Part shown: positions 50,628 to 60,084 of the stretch, piece after piece
How positions within the stretch are numbered: the stretch's first letter is position 1
Layout: every line of letters begins with the position of its first letter
Source: an uncultured Actinomycetes bacterium
GTDB taxonomy: Bacteria; Actinomycetota; Actinomycetes; S36-B12; UBA10799
Length of the DNA: 64,000 nucleotides
Assembly (NCBI GenBank): GCA_946803585.1
Contig: CAMPEQ010000011.1
Coordinates: forward strand, 558,001 to 622,000
Direction: 5' to 3'
Translations under genes and position numbers: made by a program
Notes under the pieces: model-generated
The model's database searches: none
Told to the model about the DNA's origin: nothing
What the model saw: only the letters and a program-made list of their open reading frames with translations

Positions 50628-52459
50628 CCGAAGCCCGAAAGCTCGGCGATCGCTACGAACTTGGCGAGCCACTAGGTCGCGGCGGTATGGCCGAGGTCTT
50701 GGAAGGCCGCGATCTGCGGCTCGGCCGCCGAGTAGCAGTGAAGATCCTGCGACCCGACTTGGCCAAGGATCCCTCTTTCCAGTCACGATTCCGGCGCGAA
50801 GCCCAATCGGCCGCATCCCTTAACCACCCCAACATCGTCGCCGTCTACGACACCGGCGAGGACATCCTCGGTGAAGACGGCAAGACCGTCGTCGTTCCCT
50901 ACATCGTGATGGAGCACGTCGACGGCCAGACGCTACGGCAGCTACTAGCCTCCGGCCGGCGCCTACTGCCCGAGCGCGCACTAGAGATCACCGCCGGAAT
51001 CCTGGCGGCGCTGGACTACTCCCATCGTCACGGCATCGTCCACCGAGACATTAAGCCAGCGAACATCATGCTCACGCGTACCGGCGACGTAAAGGTGATG
51101 GACTTCGGTATCGCCCGCGCGCTGGCTGACGCATCAGCCACGATGACGGCCGCCTCCGCCGTAATGGGCACCGCTCAGTACCTCTCACCGGAACAAGCCC
51201 GAGGTGAGGTCGTCGATGCTCGCTCCGACCTCTACTCCACCGGCTGTCTGCTCTACGAACTGCTCACCGGGCGCCCGCCTTTCCAGGGAGACTCACCGGT
51301 ATCGGTGGCCTACCAGCACGTCAGCGAGACGCCGTTGCCGCCATCGCAGGTCGACCCAGCCGTTCCGCCTTCGCTGGATCCCCTGGTGCTCAAGGCACTT
51401 GCCAAGGACCCAGACGATCGATACCAAAGCGCCGCGGACTTCCGTGCCGACGTCGAGCGCGCCATGGCAGGGCTTCCGATCACTTCTGCGATGCCGGTCG
51501 TCGCCCCGGTGGCCGCTGGTGTTGCCGCCGCTGACGCCACCCAACAGTTCGCACCTGCCGGAGCCACAGCCGATCCGATGGCTGGGGTTGACGATGGCGA
51601 GAAGAAGCGCAGCCCGTGGGTATGGATTGGGATCGCTGCACTGGTGTTGCTCGTGGCCGGGCTTGCCCTGTTCCTCGGGCGAGTGCTGTTCGGCGCCACC
51701 GCGGCCGAGCAGGTCTCCGTGCCCACCGTCGTAGGTAAAACGGTTCAACAAGCCGAGACGACACTGTCAAAACAAGGCCTGAAACTCGGGACGCAAACAC
51801 CCCAGGCATCCGAGCAGCCGGAGGGCGACATTCTGTCGCAGAATCCGCAGGCTGGATCGCAACTAGCCAAAGGCCAGTCGGTCGCTGTGACTGTCTCCGC
51901 CGGGCGCGCACAGGTACAAGTGCCGACATTGACCGGACTTGCGAGTTCTAGTGACGCCCAAGCTGCCCTCAGCGAGGTCAACCTCACTCTCGGCAACGTA
52001 ACGAGGCAGGATTCTGACCAACCTGAGGGGATGGTTCTGTCGCAATCCCCAAGTTCCGGGACGACGGTGGATGAGGGCAGTAGCGTCAACATCACGGTGT
52101 CCAACGGCATGGTTGAGGTTCCCAATGTGGTTGGTAATAGCGAGGCACAAGCCAATGCAACGCTGATCAACGCCGGGTTCAACGTCCAGGTGATCAACCA
52201 ACCGAGTAGTGACCCAACCGGCACCGTCCTTGCTCAGTCCCCGAACGGCGGAAGTAAGGCACAGAAGGGCGCCCAGGTCACGATCACGGTCGCGACCGCC
52301 CTGGCGCAGCAAGAACCGCCTGACCGTGCCAACGCGGCTCCGCCAGAAGATGCGCAAGATCAAGCAGGTGCCCTCGCTGGCGGTCCGTCAGCCTCGCCGT
52401 CGCCATCAACCACGAAGTCGGCCGTCACCGACGACGGTGGTGTGATCCTTAAGCCGTAG
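50624..52459 (+). CDS. pknB: PknB: PASTA-domain Ser/Thr protein kinase
   Basis: A 611-aa transmembrane kinase. The cytoplasmic kinase domain (~10-275) has the Gly loop LGRGGMAEV, catalytic Lys40 (VAVKIL), Glu24 in the loop region, HRDIKPANIML (Asp142), DFGIARAL (Asp160) and the activation segment TMTAASAVMGTAQYLSPEQA. A juxtamembrane stretch leads to one helix near 332-352 (WVWIGIAALVLLVAGLALFL). Three extracellular PASTA domains (~364-429, 430-497, 498-561) can bind muropeptides or lipid II; mycobacterial PknB has four. The last ~50 residues are a Pro/Ser-rich tail. It phosphorylates wall-synthesis and division proteins, opposed by PstP. Confidence 0.95.
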   Translation: MTEARKLGDRYELGEPLGRGGMAEVLEGRDLRLGRRVAVKILRPDLAKDPSFQSRFRREAQSAASLNHPNIVAVYDTGEDILGEDGKTVVVPYIVMEHVDGQTLRQLLASGRRLLPERALEITAGILAALDYSHRHGIVHRDIKPANIMLTRTGDVKVMDFGIARALADASATMTAASAVMGTAQYLSPEQARGEVVDARSDLYSTGCLLYELLTGRPPFQGDSPVSVAYQHVSETPLPPSQVDPAVPPSLDPLVLKALAKDPDDRYQSAADFRADVERAMAGLPITSAMPVVAPVAAGVAAADATQQFAPAGATADPMAGVDDGEKKRSPWVWIGIAALVLLVAGLALFLGRVLFGATAAEQVSVPTVVGKTVQQAETTLSKQGLKLGTQTPQASEQPEGDILSQNPQAGSQLAKGQSVAVTVSAGRAQVQVPTLTGLASSSDAQAALSEVNLTLGNVTRQDSDQPEGMVLSQSPSSGTTVDEGSSVNITVSNGMVEVPNVVGNSEAQANATLINAGFNVQVINQPSSDPTGTVLAQSPNGGSKAQKGAQVTITVATALAQQEPPDRANAAPPEDAQDQAGALAGGPSASPSPSTTKSAVTDDGGVILKP

Positions 52460-52602
52460 CCGCGGCGAAAGGAGCATCCACTGAAGTCCGCCGTTCGCAA
52501 CTCGATATTGCAAACGGAACGAGGTTCTCACTACGCGTAGTCGGATCGATCCGAGGATTTCTCCGCGCGCAACAAAGCGGCCTGTGCGCTTACTTTCACT
52601 AG

Positions 52603-53280
52603 GTGACTGACTCAACTGAAAAGCGGCCTTGGGGCGGGCGGGCTATCACCGCTTTGCTCATCGGGTTGATCTGCATGGCTCTATTGGCAATCGTGAGCGT
52701 GCTCGCGCTCGGAATGAACACGGTGACTCAGCACGAGGTGTTGTACTCCGTAGCAGGTGGCGCCGTCGTCGGTTTGATCCGAATGGGTAGCCCGGTTGCG
52801 CGCTACGTCGGCTTCCTTGTTGGGCTCGTCCTTGGACTTATCTACTTTGTGTTGTTAGCCGCCGTCGTCCCAGGTGATGCGGTCGGCCGCATGATCGCCG
52901 GCCTCGTCGTGGTGGCACTGGCCGCGATCGTGAGCGCTCTCACCGGAATGTGGATCCAAATCTGGACGGTGTTCCTGGGCGCACTGCTGTTCATCGGCGC
53001 CTACCAACCACTCTTCGACGCCCAACTGTGGATGTTTGAGACCCAATCAGTTGGCACCCTCACCTCAACGGTCTTCTTGTCGACCATCGGATTCTGCGTA
53101 GTAATCGCAGTCGAGCTCATCGGCACGAACAAGAAAGTCAAGGAGACCCTCGATCACAGGCAGGGACACCAGGAGCCAACAGATCATTCGGTTCCAACGC
53201 AATCAGCCGTGACCACCGAGTCACCCACGGCCCAGAACCCGCTTGCCATCCTTGACGGACAGACAGGACAAACCAAATGA
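52603..53280 (+). CDS. Polytopic membrane protein, first of a two-gene unit
   Basis: A 225-aa protein with about five to six hydrophobic helices (ALLIGLICMALLAIVSVLAL, YVGFLVGLVLGLIYFVLLAA, MIAGLVVVALAAIVSALTGM, STIGFCVVIAVELIG) and a ~50-residue Gln/Thr/Ser-rich hydrophilic C-terminal tail. The GTG at 52603 has no Shine-Dalgarno and may be leaderless. Its stop overlaps the start of the large exported helical protein by four bases (ATGA), so the two are translationally coupled and probably form a complex in the membrane. It lies ~140 bases after pknB. I recognise no family. Confidence 0.72.
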   Translation: MTDSTEKRPWGGRAITALLIGLICMALLAIVSVLALGMNTVTQHEVLYSVAGGAVVGLIRMGSPVARYVGFLVGLVLGLIYFVLLAAVVPGDAVGRMIAGLVVVALAAIVSALTGMWIQIWTVFLGALLFIGAYQPLFDAQLWMFETQSVGTLTSTVFLSTIGFCVVIAVELIGTNKKVKETLDHRQGHQEPTDHSVPTQSAVTTESPTAQNPLAILDGQTGQTK

Positions 53281-55625
53281 AGTTGACCTCAAGGAGCCGA
53301 ACGAGTCTGCGAGTTCGAGCTGGACTGGCGGCATTTGCCAGTCTGGCCGTACTAGGTGTGAGTATCGGTGCCGCGGCCCCCGCATCGGCCCTGCCTTCGG
53401 AGAGCATCCTGGACGAGCTCATCCCCGCTGGCGACCCTGATCCGGTTGAAGAGATCGAAAAGCTCATCAGCCCGACTGCTGACCCGAGTCTCAAGCCGAA
53501 CCTGCTCAACAGCCGCCCGACCAAGCCCAACTCAACCGGGCTTAATGTCACCGTCGGGCGAGCAGTTGTAGTTTCCTCACTTGCCGACGGATCGTCCGCA
53601 GGTCTCACCGCACTGATCAGCAAGACGCAGGTTTCCGGCGACGGCTCGCGGGTCGTCGAGGTGCCGATGGCTACTGCCAACCCCAGCAACTCCGACAGCT
53701 TTCGCTCACTCGACGTCCAAGATGACGCGATCGTCTATGACGTCAGCAACACCGCACCCAACGTCCAAACGTTCAACGCCGGCAACGCAAGCTACGACGG
53801 CAAGTTACCGGTATCGGTTACCGTCCGAACCTGGCTTGACGGTGAAGAGATTGCCCCCACCGAGATGATCAACGTGACCGGCGAGGTCACGATGGAGTAC
53901 AAGTTCGAGAACCTCACGGGCGTTAAGACCCCACTGACCTTCAAGAACGCTCAGAACCAGACCGTCACCGAGTACGAGGACATCCCGGTTCCTTTCGGAG
54001 GCTCCTTCTCCGTGACGTTGCCGCCGAGCTTTGCCGATGTCAATGCTCCGTGGGCTAGTGGCGCGATGTCGCCCAGTGGTCTGGTCATGTCGGGTTCGGT
54101 GAACCTTCTCGGTCCGATTCCGGTGATCGGGGGAAGTGAGCAGACGCTGACAGTCACGGCTCGTGCCGACAAGGCAACGCTGCCGCAGGCGACGTATCAA
54201 GCAGTTCCCGTCGCCCTGTCGACCACGGAGGCTGACCTCGCCCTCAAGGCTGGGCCGGTTGCCACCGAGTTGACACAAATCGGCGCGAATGGCGTCAAGT
54301 GGGCCGACGACGAGATCTTGAAGTACCACGCCCTGTTCACCAAGTACGTCGCTGAGGCCGAGGACATCAACGACAAATATGTGCGGCCGATTCTGCGTGG
54401 CTTCGAGGATGGCTCATACCAGCAAATGCTCGATGAGGGCCTGGCCCAGGTCGAAGAGCTTGATGACGGCGCTCAGCAACTCGGGCAGCTCCTCCCCGTG
54501 TCCACCGAGGTCATCGGTTACCTGAATACGGCGATCGAGACGGGCGTTCCGCTTCTAGAAGAGAACCTCGACACGATCAACGAGATCATCGCCCAGTACG
54601 AGAAGTACCTCCCGCAACTAGCGGCACTAGTGCCTCAAATCAAAGAGACCTTGAAATGGCTAGACAACAACCTGGAGGGTTACCTTGCCCAGGGCGAGGA
54701 CTTGGCTAAGACGGCAGACAAAGTCTGCAACAGCGTGCAAGGTATCGACAACAAAATCGATAGCTTCTTCGCTTGGGTAGAGGCCACTCTCCCGGAATGG
54801 GTTGTCAACCTGATCAAACCGTACTTGCAGCCCATCATCGACGAGTTCAATACAATTGAGAGTTACGTCAATAACTGCGTCGAATATGCGCCCGTCGTCA
54901 TCGACTCGCTGCAGCTCGTACAAGAACAGCTACCCACCTACCTCGGGTACGCGGAATCAGCCTTCACGATTCTCAAGCGAGTCGTAGCGCTGGCGGAAGA
55001 GTACAACCCGTACGTCGAGGACTTCGTCAAGAATCAAGACGAGTACCTCAAGATGATCGACAACAACAAGTGCAAGAAGACACCTGAGACCATCACCAAG
55101 TGCGGCTACATGCAGCAGATCAACTTCCTGTATGGGCTGATGCAACAGGCCACATCGGCCGTCAACGACACGATGGTTCCTGGGCTCGACGAGGTTGTCG
55201 ACAACTACCTGCCGCTGGTACGCAAGTACTACAAGATGATCCAAGACAACGTGAACAAGTACGGTCCTGAAGCTGAGGCGCTACTGCCAACGGTCATCAA
55301 CTACATCGAGTCAACCTTTGGAACCGTTGAGGGATACACCGGTCAGGCCGCGAAGTACGTCGACGACGCCGGAATGATCATCGGTCGCACGGTTGCGGCG
55401 ATGGAGGCAATGGAAGACCGTGGTCAAGCCGGCCAAGGCCAACCTGCCGGGGCAAACGCTACTGGAGCCGACACAAGCCTGGCGGTCTACCAGTTCAGTA
55501 TGGCGCCGGCGGCTGATCCTGCCTCGGAGAACCTGCAGATGCTCGGAATCGCCCTCGTCTCAGCCCTCATTGCACTCGGGATGGGCACCTTCCTGCACCG
55601 ACGCAACAGTCGGCTAGGCAACTAA
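53277..55625 (+). CDS. Large exported helical protein with C-terminal membrane anchor
   Basis: A 782-aa exported protein. The signal peptide (AGLAAFASLAVLGVSIGAAA, cleavage near residue 37) is followed by ~50 disordered residues, then a beta-rich region (~85-320, e.g. KTPLTFKNAQNQTVTEYEDI; GSFSVTLPPSFADVNAPWAS). Residues ~335-720 are almost wholly helical and heptad-like (LLEENLDTINEIIAQYEKYL, PQLAALVPQIKETLKWLDNN), with four cysteines at 484, 534, 599 and 609 that could make two disulfides. A final helix (LGIALVSALIALGMGTFLHR) anchors the C-terminus, ending in a short basic tail. It overlaps the preceding membrane-protein gene. The arrangement suggests a wall-spanning or tubule-like structural protein; function unknown. 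Confidence 0.78.
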   Translation: MKLTSRSRTSLRVRAGLAAFASLAVLGVSIGAAAPASALPSESILDELIPAGDPDPVEEIEKLISPTADPSLKPNLLNSRPTKPNSTGLNVTVGRAVVVSSLADGSSAGLTALISKTQVSGDGSRVVEVPMATANPSNSDSFRSLDVQDDAIVYDVSNTAPNVQTFNAGNASYDGKLPVSVTVRTWLDGEEIAPTEMINVTGEVTMEYKFENLTGVKTPLTFKNAQNQTVTEYEDIPVPFGGSFSVTLPPSFADVNAPWASGAMSPSGLVMSGSVNLLGPIPVIGGSEQTLTVTARADKATLPQATYQAVPVALSTTEADLALKAGPVATELTQIGANGVKWADDEILKYHALFTKYVAEAEDINDKYVRPILRGFEDGSYQQMLDEGLAQVEELDDGAQQLGQLLPVSTEVIGYLNTAIETGVPLLEENLDTINEIIAQYEKYLPQLAALVPQIKETLKWLDNNLEGYLAQGEDLAKTADKVCNSVQGIDNKIDSFFAWVEATLPEWVVNLIKPYLQPIIDEFNTIESYVNNCVEYAPVVIDSLQLVQEQLPTYLGYAESAFTILKRVVALAEEYNPYVEDFVKNQDEYLKMIDNNKCKKTPETITKCGYMQQINFLYGLMQQATSAVNDTMVPGLDEVVDNYLPLVRKYYKMIQDNVNKYGPEAEALLPTVINYIESTFGTVEGYTGQAAKYVDDAGMIIGRTVAAMEAMEDRGQAGQGQPAGANATGADTSLAVYQFSMAPAADPASENLQMLGIALVSALIALGMGTFLHRRNSRLGN

Positions 55626-55694
55626 CCGGCTCGTATTCGCACGGCCTATCCGTCCATCACAGCAGTAAGCCGAACAGAAAGCTGGTAGTGCCAC

Positions 55695-56999
55695 GTGAAG
55701 CGAAGGATGCTCGGCTCGATCGCAGCGGCCGCAAGTGTGGTCCTACTTGGGGTTGGTGCGTGTAGTTCCGAACCTGCCGCGATCGAGGTCGGCGGAACTC
55801 CAGACACGCTCTGGGCACAAGCAAACGACCCCGTTGAGGGCCAGCCCTGGATCGTCGGACTTGGCGACTCCTATATGTCTGGCGAGGGCGGCCGTTGGGC
55901 AAGTAACGGCAGCGACAACTCCCAGTTCAGTGAGACTGGTGGCTGGCTCCTGGGGACACCTGAGCAGGTCTACGGGGACTCCCCTGACGGTACTGAATCG
56001 ATTCCGTTCTGCCACCGAACGGCGACGGCGCCCATGTTCATCGGTGAAGGATGGAACTCCAAGAACCTCGCGTGCTCCGGTGCCGAGACCCAGTCATTCC
56101 TGTCCAAGGACATTCGCCTCAAGCCTGGGATCGACTTCACTGAGACCACGACCGAGGCCGGACAAATGGTGGGCCAAGCCAAGCAACTTGCCGACTTCGC
56201 CAAGGACCATGACGTTAAGGCAGTCGTACTGTCCATTGGTGGCAACGACCTCGGATTCGCCGACATCATCTCGGCATGTGTAACGGGCTGGCTCAAGCCC
56301 GGCGAGACGCTATGCAGCCAATCGGAGACCGTCGCGGCGAGTATCAACACCGAGTTCCAGAAGATCGTGGCCGACCGAATTACCCAGTCCATATCGAATA
56401 TCAACCGAGCGATGTCCGAGTCTGGAAAGTCCCCAGAAGACTGGCGCCTCATCTACTCAGTTCCCCCATCACCGATCCCGGTTGCGGCTGATATCGCGTA
56501 CTCCGACAAGGGCTACTCGCGACAATCTGTTGGTGGCTGCGGAATCCACGATGCAGATCTCGACTTCTCCAACAGCGTCATTCTGCCGTTCGTCAAACAG
56601 ACGATCGAGAAGGGCGTGAAGGGTGCCCGCAAGCTCCCGAACCTCGCGCCGATCACGATCGTTGACAACTCCAATGCCCTCGACGGTCATCGGTTGTGCC
56701 AGGAGGGCACAAACCGGCCTCCTGCTGGCACCGGACTACCACCAAACGAGCTGGGTAACGAGGTCGAGTGGGTGCGGTTCCTATCGCTAGATATCGAACT
56801 GCGACACCCAGAGACCGTTGATGCCATCGAGGCAATGCACCCGACCTACTTCGGTCAGCGAGTACTGGGCTCCTGTACCCGAGCTGCAATCGAGAGCGCT
56901 CCGACAACGATGGAACTCGGCTGTACTCGCCCAGCGGATTCAGACTTCACCGGATCTGGGCTCAACGTCATGACTCCGGTAACAGCTGCCGCACAGTAG
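55695..56999 (+). CDS. SGNH/GDSL hydrolase lipoprotein
   Basis: A 434-aa predicted lipoprotein: the N-terminus MKRRMLGSIAAAASVVLLGV is followed by GACSS (lipobox V-G-A-C). The GDSL block I is IVGLGDSYMSGEGGRW with nucleophile Ser59; the block III region is VVLSIGGNDLGFADII, and the catalytic His382 lies in EAMHPTYFGQRVLG. It would hydrolyse ester bonds at the outer face of the membrane (lipid, glycan O-acetyl or wall ester). The GTG start is 70 bases after the helical protein stop, so it may be the third gene of that unit. Eight or more cysteines suggest disulfides. Substrate unknown. Confidence 0.87.
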   Translation: MKRRMLGSIAAAASVVLLGVGACSSEPAAIEVGGTPDTLWAQANDPVEGQPWIVGLGDSYMSGEGGRWASNGSDNSQFSETGGWLLGTPEQVYGDSPDGTESIPFCHRTATAPMFIGEGWNSKNLACSGAETQSFLSKDIRLKPGIDFTETTTEAGQMVGQAKQLADFAKDHDVKAVVLSIGGNDLGFADIISACVTGWLKPGETLCSQSETVAASINTEFQKIVADRITQSISNINRAMSESGKSPEDWRLIYSVPPSPIPVAADIAYSDKGYSRQSVGGCGIHDADLDFSNSVILPFVKQTIEKGVKGARKLPNLAPITIVDNSNALDGHRLCQEGTNRPPAGTGLPPNELGNEVEWVRFLSLDIELRHPETVDAIEAMHPTYFGQRVLGSCTRAAIESAPTTMELGCTRPADSDFTGSGLNVMTPVTAAAQ

Positions 57000-57056
57000 G
57001 GCACCCAAGGAGTAGCTCGGCGGGGGCTGGGCAGCGTACCGAGTTAGGCCCCCTGG

Positions 57057-57656
57057 TTAGGCGTGGCGCCGAAGTGGCACAACCGAACCGTTGGGATCCA
57101 TATCGGTTGGCGGTGTCGCGCCCATAGCCCGCAGGAAGTCGGCCGAGTCGCACACATCACGCAAGGAGAACAACTCGGGACTCGATAGCGCCCCGGGTTC
57201 GAGCCTCTCACCGTGCTCACGAACAATGAGAATGATGTCGACAGCCGGTGCGCAAGTCCCTCGGGGCGCGACGGTGATCGATGCGTCAACGATGTCGGCA
57301 CGCATGATGATTCGGTTCTCGTGGGGTCGACTCGGGCGCTCGATCATCAAGTAGGTCGTGGTGAGGCGGTAGTAGGTCGCGTGGTACCGCCCGAAGTTTC
57401 CAGTTCCAGACCCAGCTGCTGCAAGCCAAACCGTATCCCGGTCATGGTTGTAACGCTGCGCCCATTGGGACCAGCGGGCCATTCCCGACTCCAAGGCGCC
57501 GCGCTTCAGGACTCCTACCTCAGTGGCGGTGCGCTCAATCCGGGTCTCGTATCGAAGCGCCCGGGCCGTATCCTTAGACCGGTTCCGTCGTCCCAGAAAA
57601 CCGAGTACTCGGGCAAAGGATGGAAAGCCCGGGGGAATCAGAAGCTCAGCTGGCAT
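57057..57656 (-). CDS. Unknown soluble protein
   Basis: A 199-aa protein with an excellent ribosome site (AGGAGGT about five bases before the ATG). It has no signal peptide or hydrophobic helix. Residues ~60-160 look alpha/beta (YNHDRDTVWLAAAGSGTGNF, GRYHATYYRLTTTYLMIERP, RIIMRADIVDASITVAPRGT). The first 30 residues are Pro/Phe-rich and basic. It is convergent with the SGNH gene and divergent from the LacI-type gene, so it is its own unit. No family recognised. Confidence 0.6.
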   Translation of the reverse strand: MPAELLIPPGFPSFARVLGFLGRRNRSKDTARALRYETRIERTATEVGVLKRGALESGMARWSQWAQRYNHDRDTVWLAAAGSGTGNFGRYHATYYRLTTTYLMIERPSRPHENRIIMRADIVDASITVAPRGTCAPAVDIILIVREHGERLEPGALSSPELFSLRDVCDSADFLRAMGATPPTDMDPNGSVVPLRRHA

Positions 57657-57935
57657 TACGACCTCCTAGATCAGCAACACTCGTTCGTTAGATCCCCGTT
57701 CTTGCGCAGAAAATTCACTCTTTCAGCCGCCGGCCATTCTAGTCCGACGGCGTCACCCGTTCGGCCCCATCCTTAGCAGTGCCCCGCCGTTCGACCTACT
57801 AGATCCACGTCAGCGGATCGGATCGATCCGACTCGGAGATTGGTGACAAATCGGGTGTGCGCATGCCACGATGGGAGGTCACCATGGTTCTGCGTCTGGA
57901 GTGTCCGCTCGGCGCGAGCTTGAAGGGATCTGTCG

Positions 57936-58904
57936 ATGAAGAACCCTACGATTCTTGACGTGGCAAAGTTGGCCTATGTCTCACGGTCGACTGCTGCGCT
58001 GGCCCTGAGCAAGCGAAGCGACAAGGTCAATCCCGATACTCGCAGGCGAGTTCTCGCTGCAGCAGAGGAGCTCGGTTACCGGGCGAATCCGGCAGGCAAG
58101 GCCTTGCGCACGGGCGGGGGCCGCGAGGTTGCATTCATCTACCACGAGCTCAGCGACTTCGAGATGGAACACGGGGCGGGGCCCATGTGGGCGCGGTTCG
58201 CCATGCTGCTCGGAATGGACCTCGGTCGGGCTGGGTGCAGGCTCTTTATGCTGCCTAAATCCGCGGTCGAGGCTGAGCCACACACTGTCAGCGCAGTCCT
58301 GGCCTTCGCCGACAGGAACGGGCACGCGGTACTCCCCGATTTGCCCTACGGAACCCCGGTCTGGGTGGCAACGCCAGCGGACTCGGATATCCCATACGCC
58401 CGGATTACCCATGATTTCACCGCTATCGCGACCCAGGTGCTCGACTTTGTTCAAGCGCAACGAGGCCCAGTAGCTGACAGGGCGCTGCAAATCGGGATGT
58501 GCGTACGAGGGGTGGTTGACCCGCCCTTCACTCACGCAATGGAAGCAGCCTTACGGCAGGTAGGCCAACAGCGAGAGATCGACTTCATCGTTGAACGAGT
58601 AGACCCACGAGATGCTGACGGGCTTGTCGCGTTTGACACGTGCTCTCGCGAAGCAGAGATGGATGCCGTCTTCTACTGGGGACTCTGTCCCACAGATCTA
58701 CCCGAACCCATCGACGGCGCAACTCGAAAGCAACCACTCATCCTCGCGTTCTGTGAGAACGAGCTGACCAACTTCCCCCCGCAGACCCCGTACGTGAGCT
58801 TCCGCCTTGACGACGCCGCACGGCAAGTGGCCTGCGCTGTCGCGAAGACTGTCGATGGTTCTCCAATCGAAGACATCACCCTTACGCACACGTTCAGCCA
58901 TTAG
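57936..58904 (+). CDS. LacI-family transcriptional regulator
   Basis: A 322-aa regulator. The N-terminal helix-turn-helix TILDVAKLAYVSRSTAALAL is followed by SKRSDKVNPDTRRRVLAAAE and the hinge ELGYRANPAGKALRTG, as in LacI/PurR. The ligand-binding domain (~60-320) is poorly conserved relative to sugar-binding members. The ATG at 57936 follows AAGGGA. No sugar transport or catabolic gene is adjacent, so its regulon is elsewhere. Effector unknown. Confidence 0.88.
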   Translation: MKNPTILDVAKLAYVSRSTAALALSKRSDKVNPDTRRRVLAAAEELGYRANPAGKALRTGGGREVAFIYHELSDFEMEHGAGPMWARFAMLLGMDLGRAGCRLFMLPKSAVEAEPHTVSAVLAFADRNGHAVLPDLPYGTPVWVATPADSDIPYARITHDFTAIATQVLDFVQAQRGPVADRALQIGMCVRGVVDPPFTHAMEAALRQVGQQREIDFIVERVDPRDADGLVAFDTCSREAEMDAVFYWGLCPTDLPEPIDGATRKQPLILAFCENELTNFPPQTPYVSFRLDDAARQVACAVAKTVDGSPIEDITLTHTFSH

Positions 58905-58950
58905 TAGGTACCCAATTAGCAATATCGGGCCTAGAGTGGTGCAACGGGTT

Positions 58951-58998
58951 GGCGGTTTTCGTCGTCATACTTAGGCAACCGCCCAAACTCTTTGGGCG
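58951..58998 (+). promoter_or_regulatory. Overlapping hairpins in the leader of the trypsin-like gene
   Basis: GGCGGTT (58951-58957) pairs with AACCGCC (58977-58983), and CGCCCAAA (58980-58987) pairs perfectly with TTTGGGCG (58991-58998). They share bases 58980-58983, so only one can form. The second ends 20 bases before the ATG. No U-tract follows. Confidence 0.4.
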
Positions 58999-59018
58999 GA
59001 TAGGTCACGAGGTGTTAG

Positions 59019-59843
59019 ATGTCACGCAGTCGCAGTGCACTGGGGATAGTTGCGATCACGGCGGTTGCTGGTGCGACCCTTATTGCAGCCCCCGTTTCGG
59101 TTGCGGCTGACTCCGATGCACCAACTACTCGAATCGTCGGCGGAAGCACAACCACCACCGAACAGTGGCCGGGAATCGTCGCGCTCGTCGAACGCGGGCG
59201 AGGCGGTCGGTGGAGCCAATTCTGTGGCGGGACATTGATTCATCCGCGCTATGTCCTAACTGCTGCCCACTGCGTTGTCGATGCGCGGGCCTCGAGAACC
59301 AACGTCGTTATCGGACGAACCAGCCTGTCCTCTGATGAAGGAGAGCAGCTATCCGTCAAAAAAATCATCATCGGCAAGTACAAACCAAAGACCGACAAGA
59401 ACGACATCGCTCTACTTCGCCTCGACACTCCCTCCACCGGCGAGACCATGCCGAGACTCAAGAAGCGCGACCGGTGGGCCTATCGCGCAGGGGTAGATGC
59501 CCAAGTCGCCGGCTGGGGTGCCACCAAATCATCCGGCTGGGGTGGCTCCGATGTGTTGCGCGACACCGACGTCGAGATGGTGAGCACGCGTAACTGCAAG
59601 AAGCTCTACCGACCGATCTACGGCAAGAAGCAAATCTGCGCCGGGGTCTGGCCCAAGGGTGGCCGGGACAGTTGCAACGGAGACTCCGGCGGACCGTTAA
59701 CGGTATTCGCTCCGGATGGGCGCAGGATGCTAGCCGGCCTCGTCAGCTTCGGGGCCCAGAAATGCGCCTCCAAGCGAGCCCCGGCAGCCGTCTACACCCG
59801 GACGTCGGCGTACAACAAGTGGATTAATCGCAAGATTGGCTGA
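59019..59843 (+). CDS. Secreted trypsin-like serine protease (S1)
   Basis: A 274-aa chymotrypsin-fold protease. The signal peptide (ALGIVAITAVAGATLIAAPV, cleavage after VAA) and a short propeptide precede the mature N-terminus IVGGSTTTTEQWPGI, whose Ile is expected to activate the enzyme after cleavage at Arg. The triad is His84 (TAAHC), Asp129 (KNDIALLRL) and Ser223 (GDSGGP). RDSCNGDSGG places an Asp six residues before the Ser, predicting trypsin-like Arg/Lys specificity. Six cysteines fit the usual disulfides. Monocistronic, with a structured leader. Confidence 0.93.
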   Translation: MSRSRSALGIVAITAVAGATLIAAPVSVAADSDAPTTRIVGGSTTTTEQWPGIVALVERGRGGRWSQFCGGTLIHPRYVLTAAHCVVDARASRTNVVIGRTSLSSDEGEQLSVKKIIIGKYKPKTDKNDIALLRLDTPSTGETMPRLKKRDRWAYRAGVDAQVAGWGATKSSGWGGSDVLRDTDVEMVSTRNCKKLYRPIYGKKQICAGVWPKGGRDSCNGDSGGPLTVFAPDGRRMLAGLVSFGAQKCASKRAPAAVYTRTSAYNKWINRKIG

Positions 59844-60084
59844 TCCCTTTGGGGGTAGCCGGATCTGGGACGGAGCCGCTGGGCGGCGCAATGCGCCAAA
59901 TTAGTCGACCACTTCCACCAGACGAATGGCCGTCCCAATCACGCAGGGTGCCATGGCTTAAGTAGACGCACGTAGGTGTACGCCATTGTTCCGCGACCCA
60001 GTGCACCTCATATTCTGGAGCACGCAGGAATGATCGGCCGTGGGCAAGACTCTGAGCGCGCAATCTGAGAGATTGTCACTCGTG

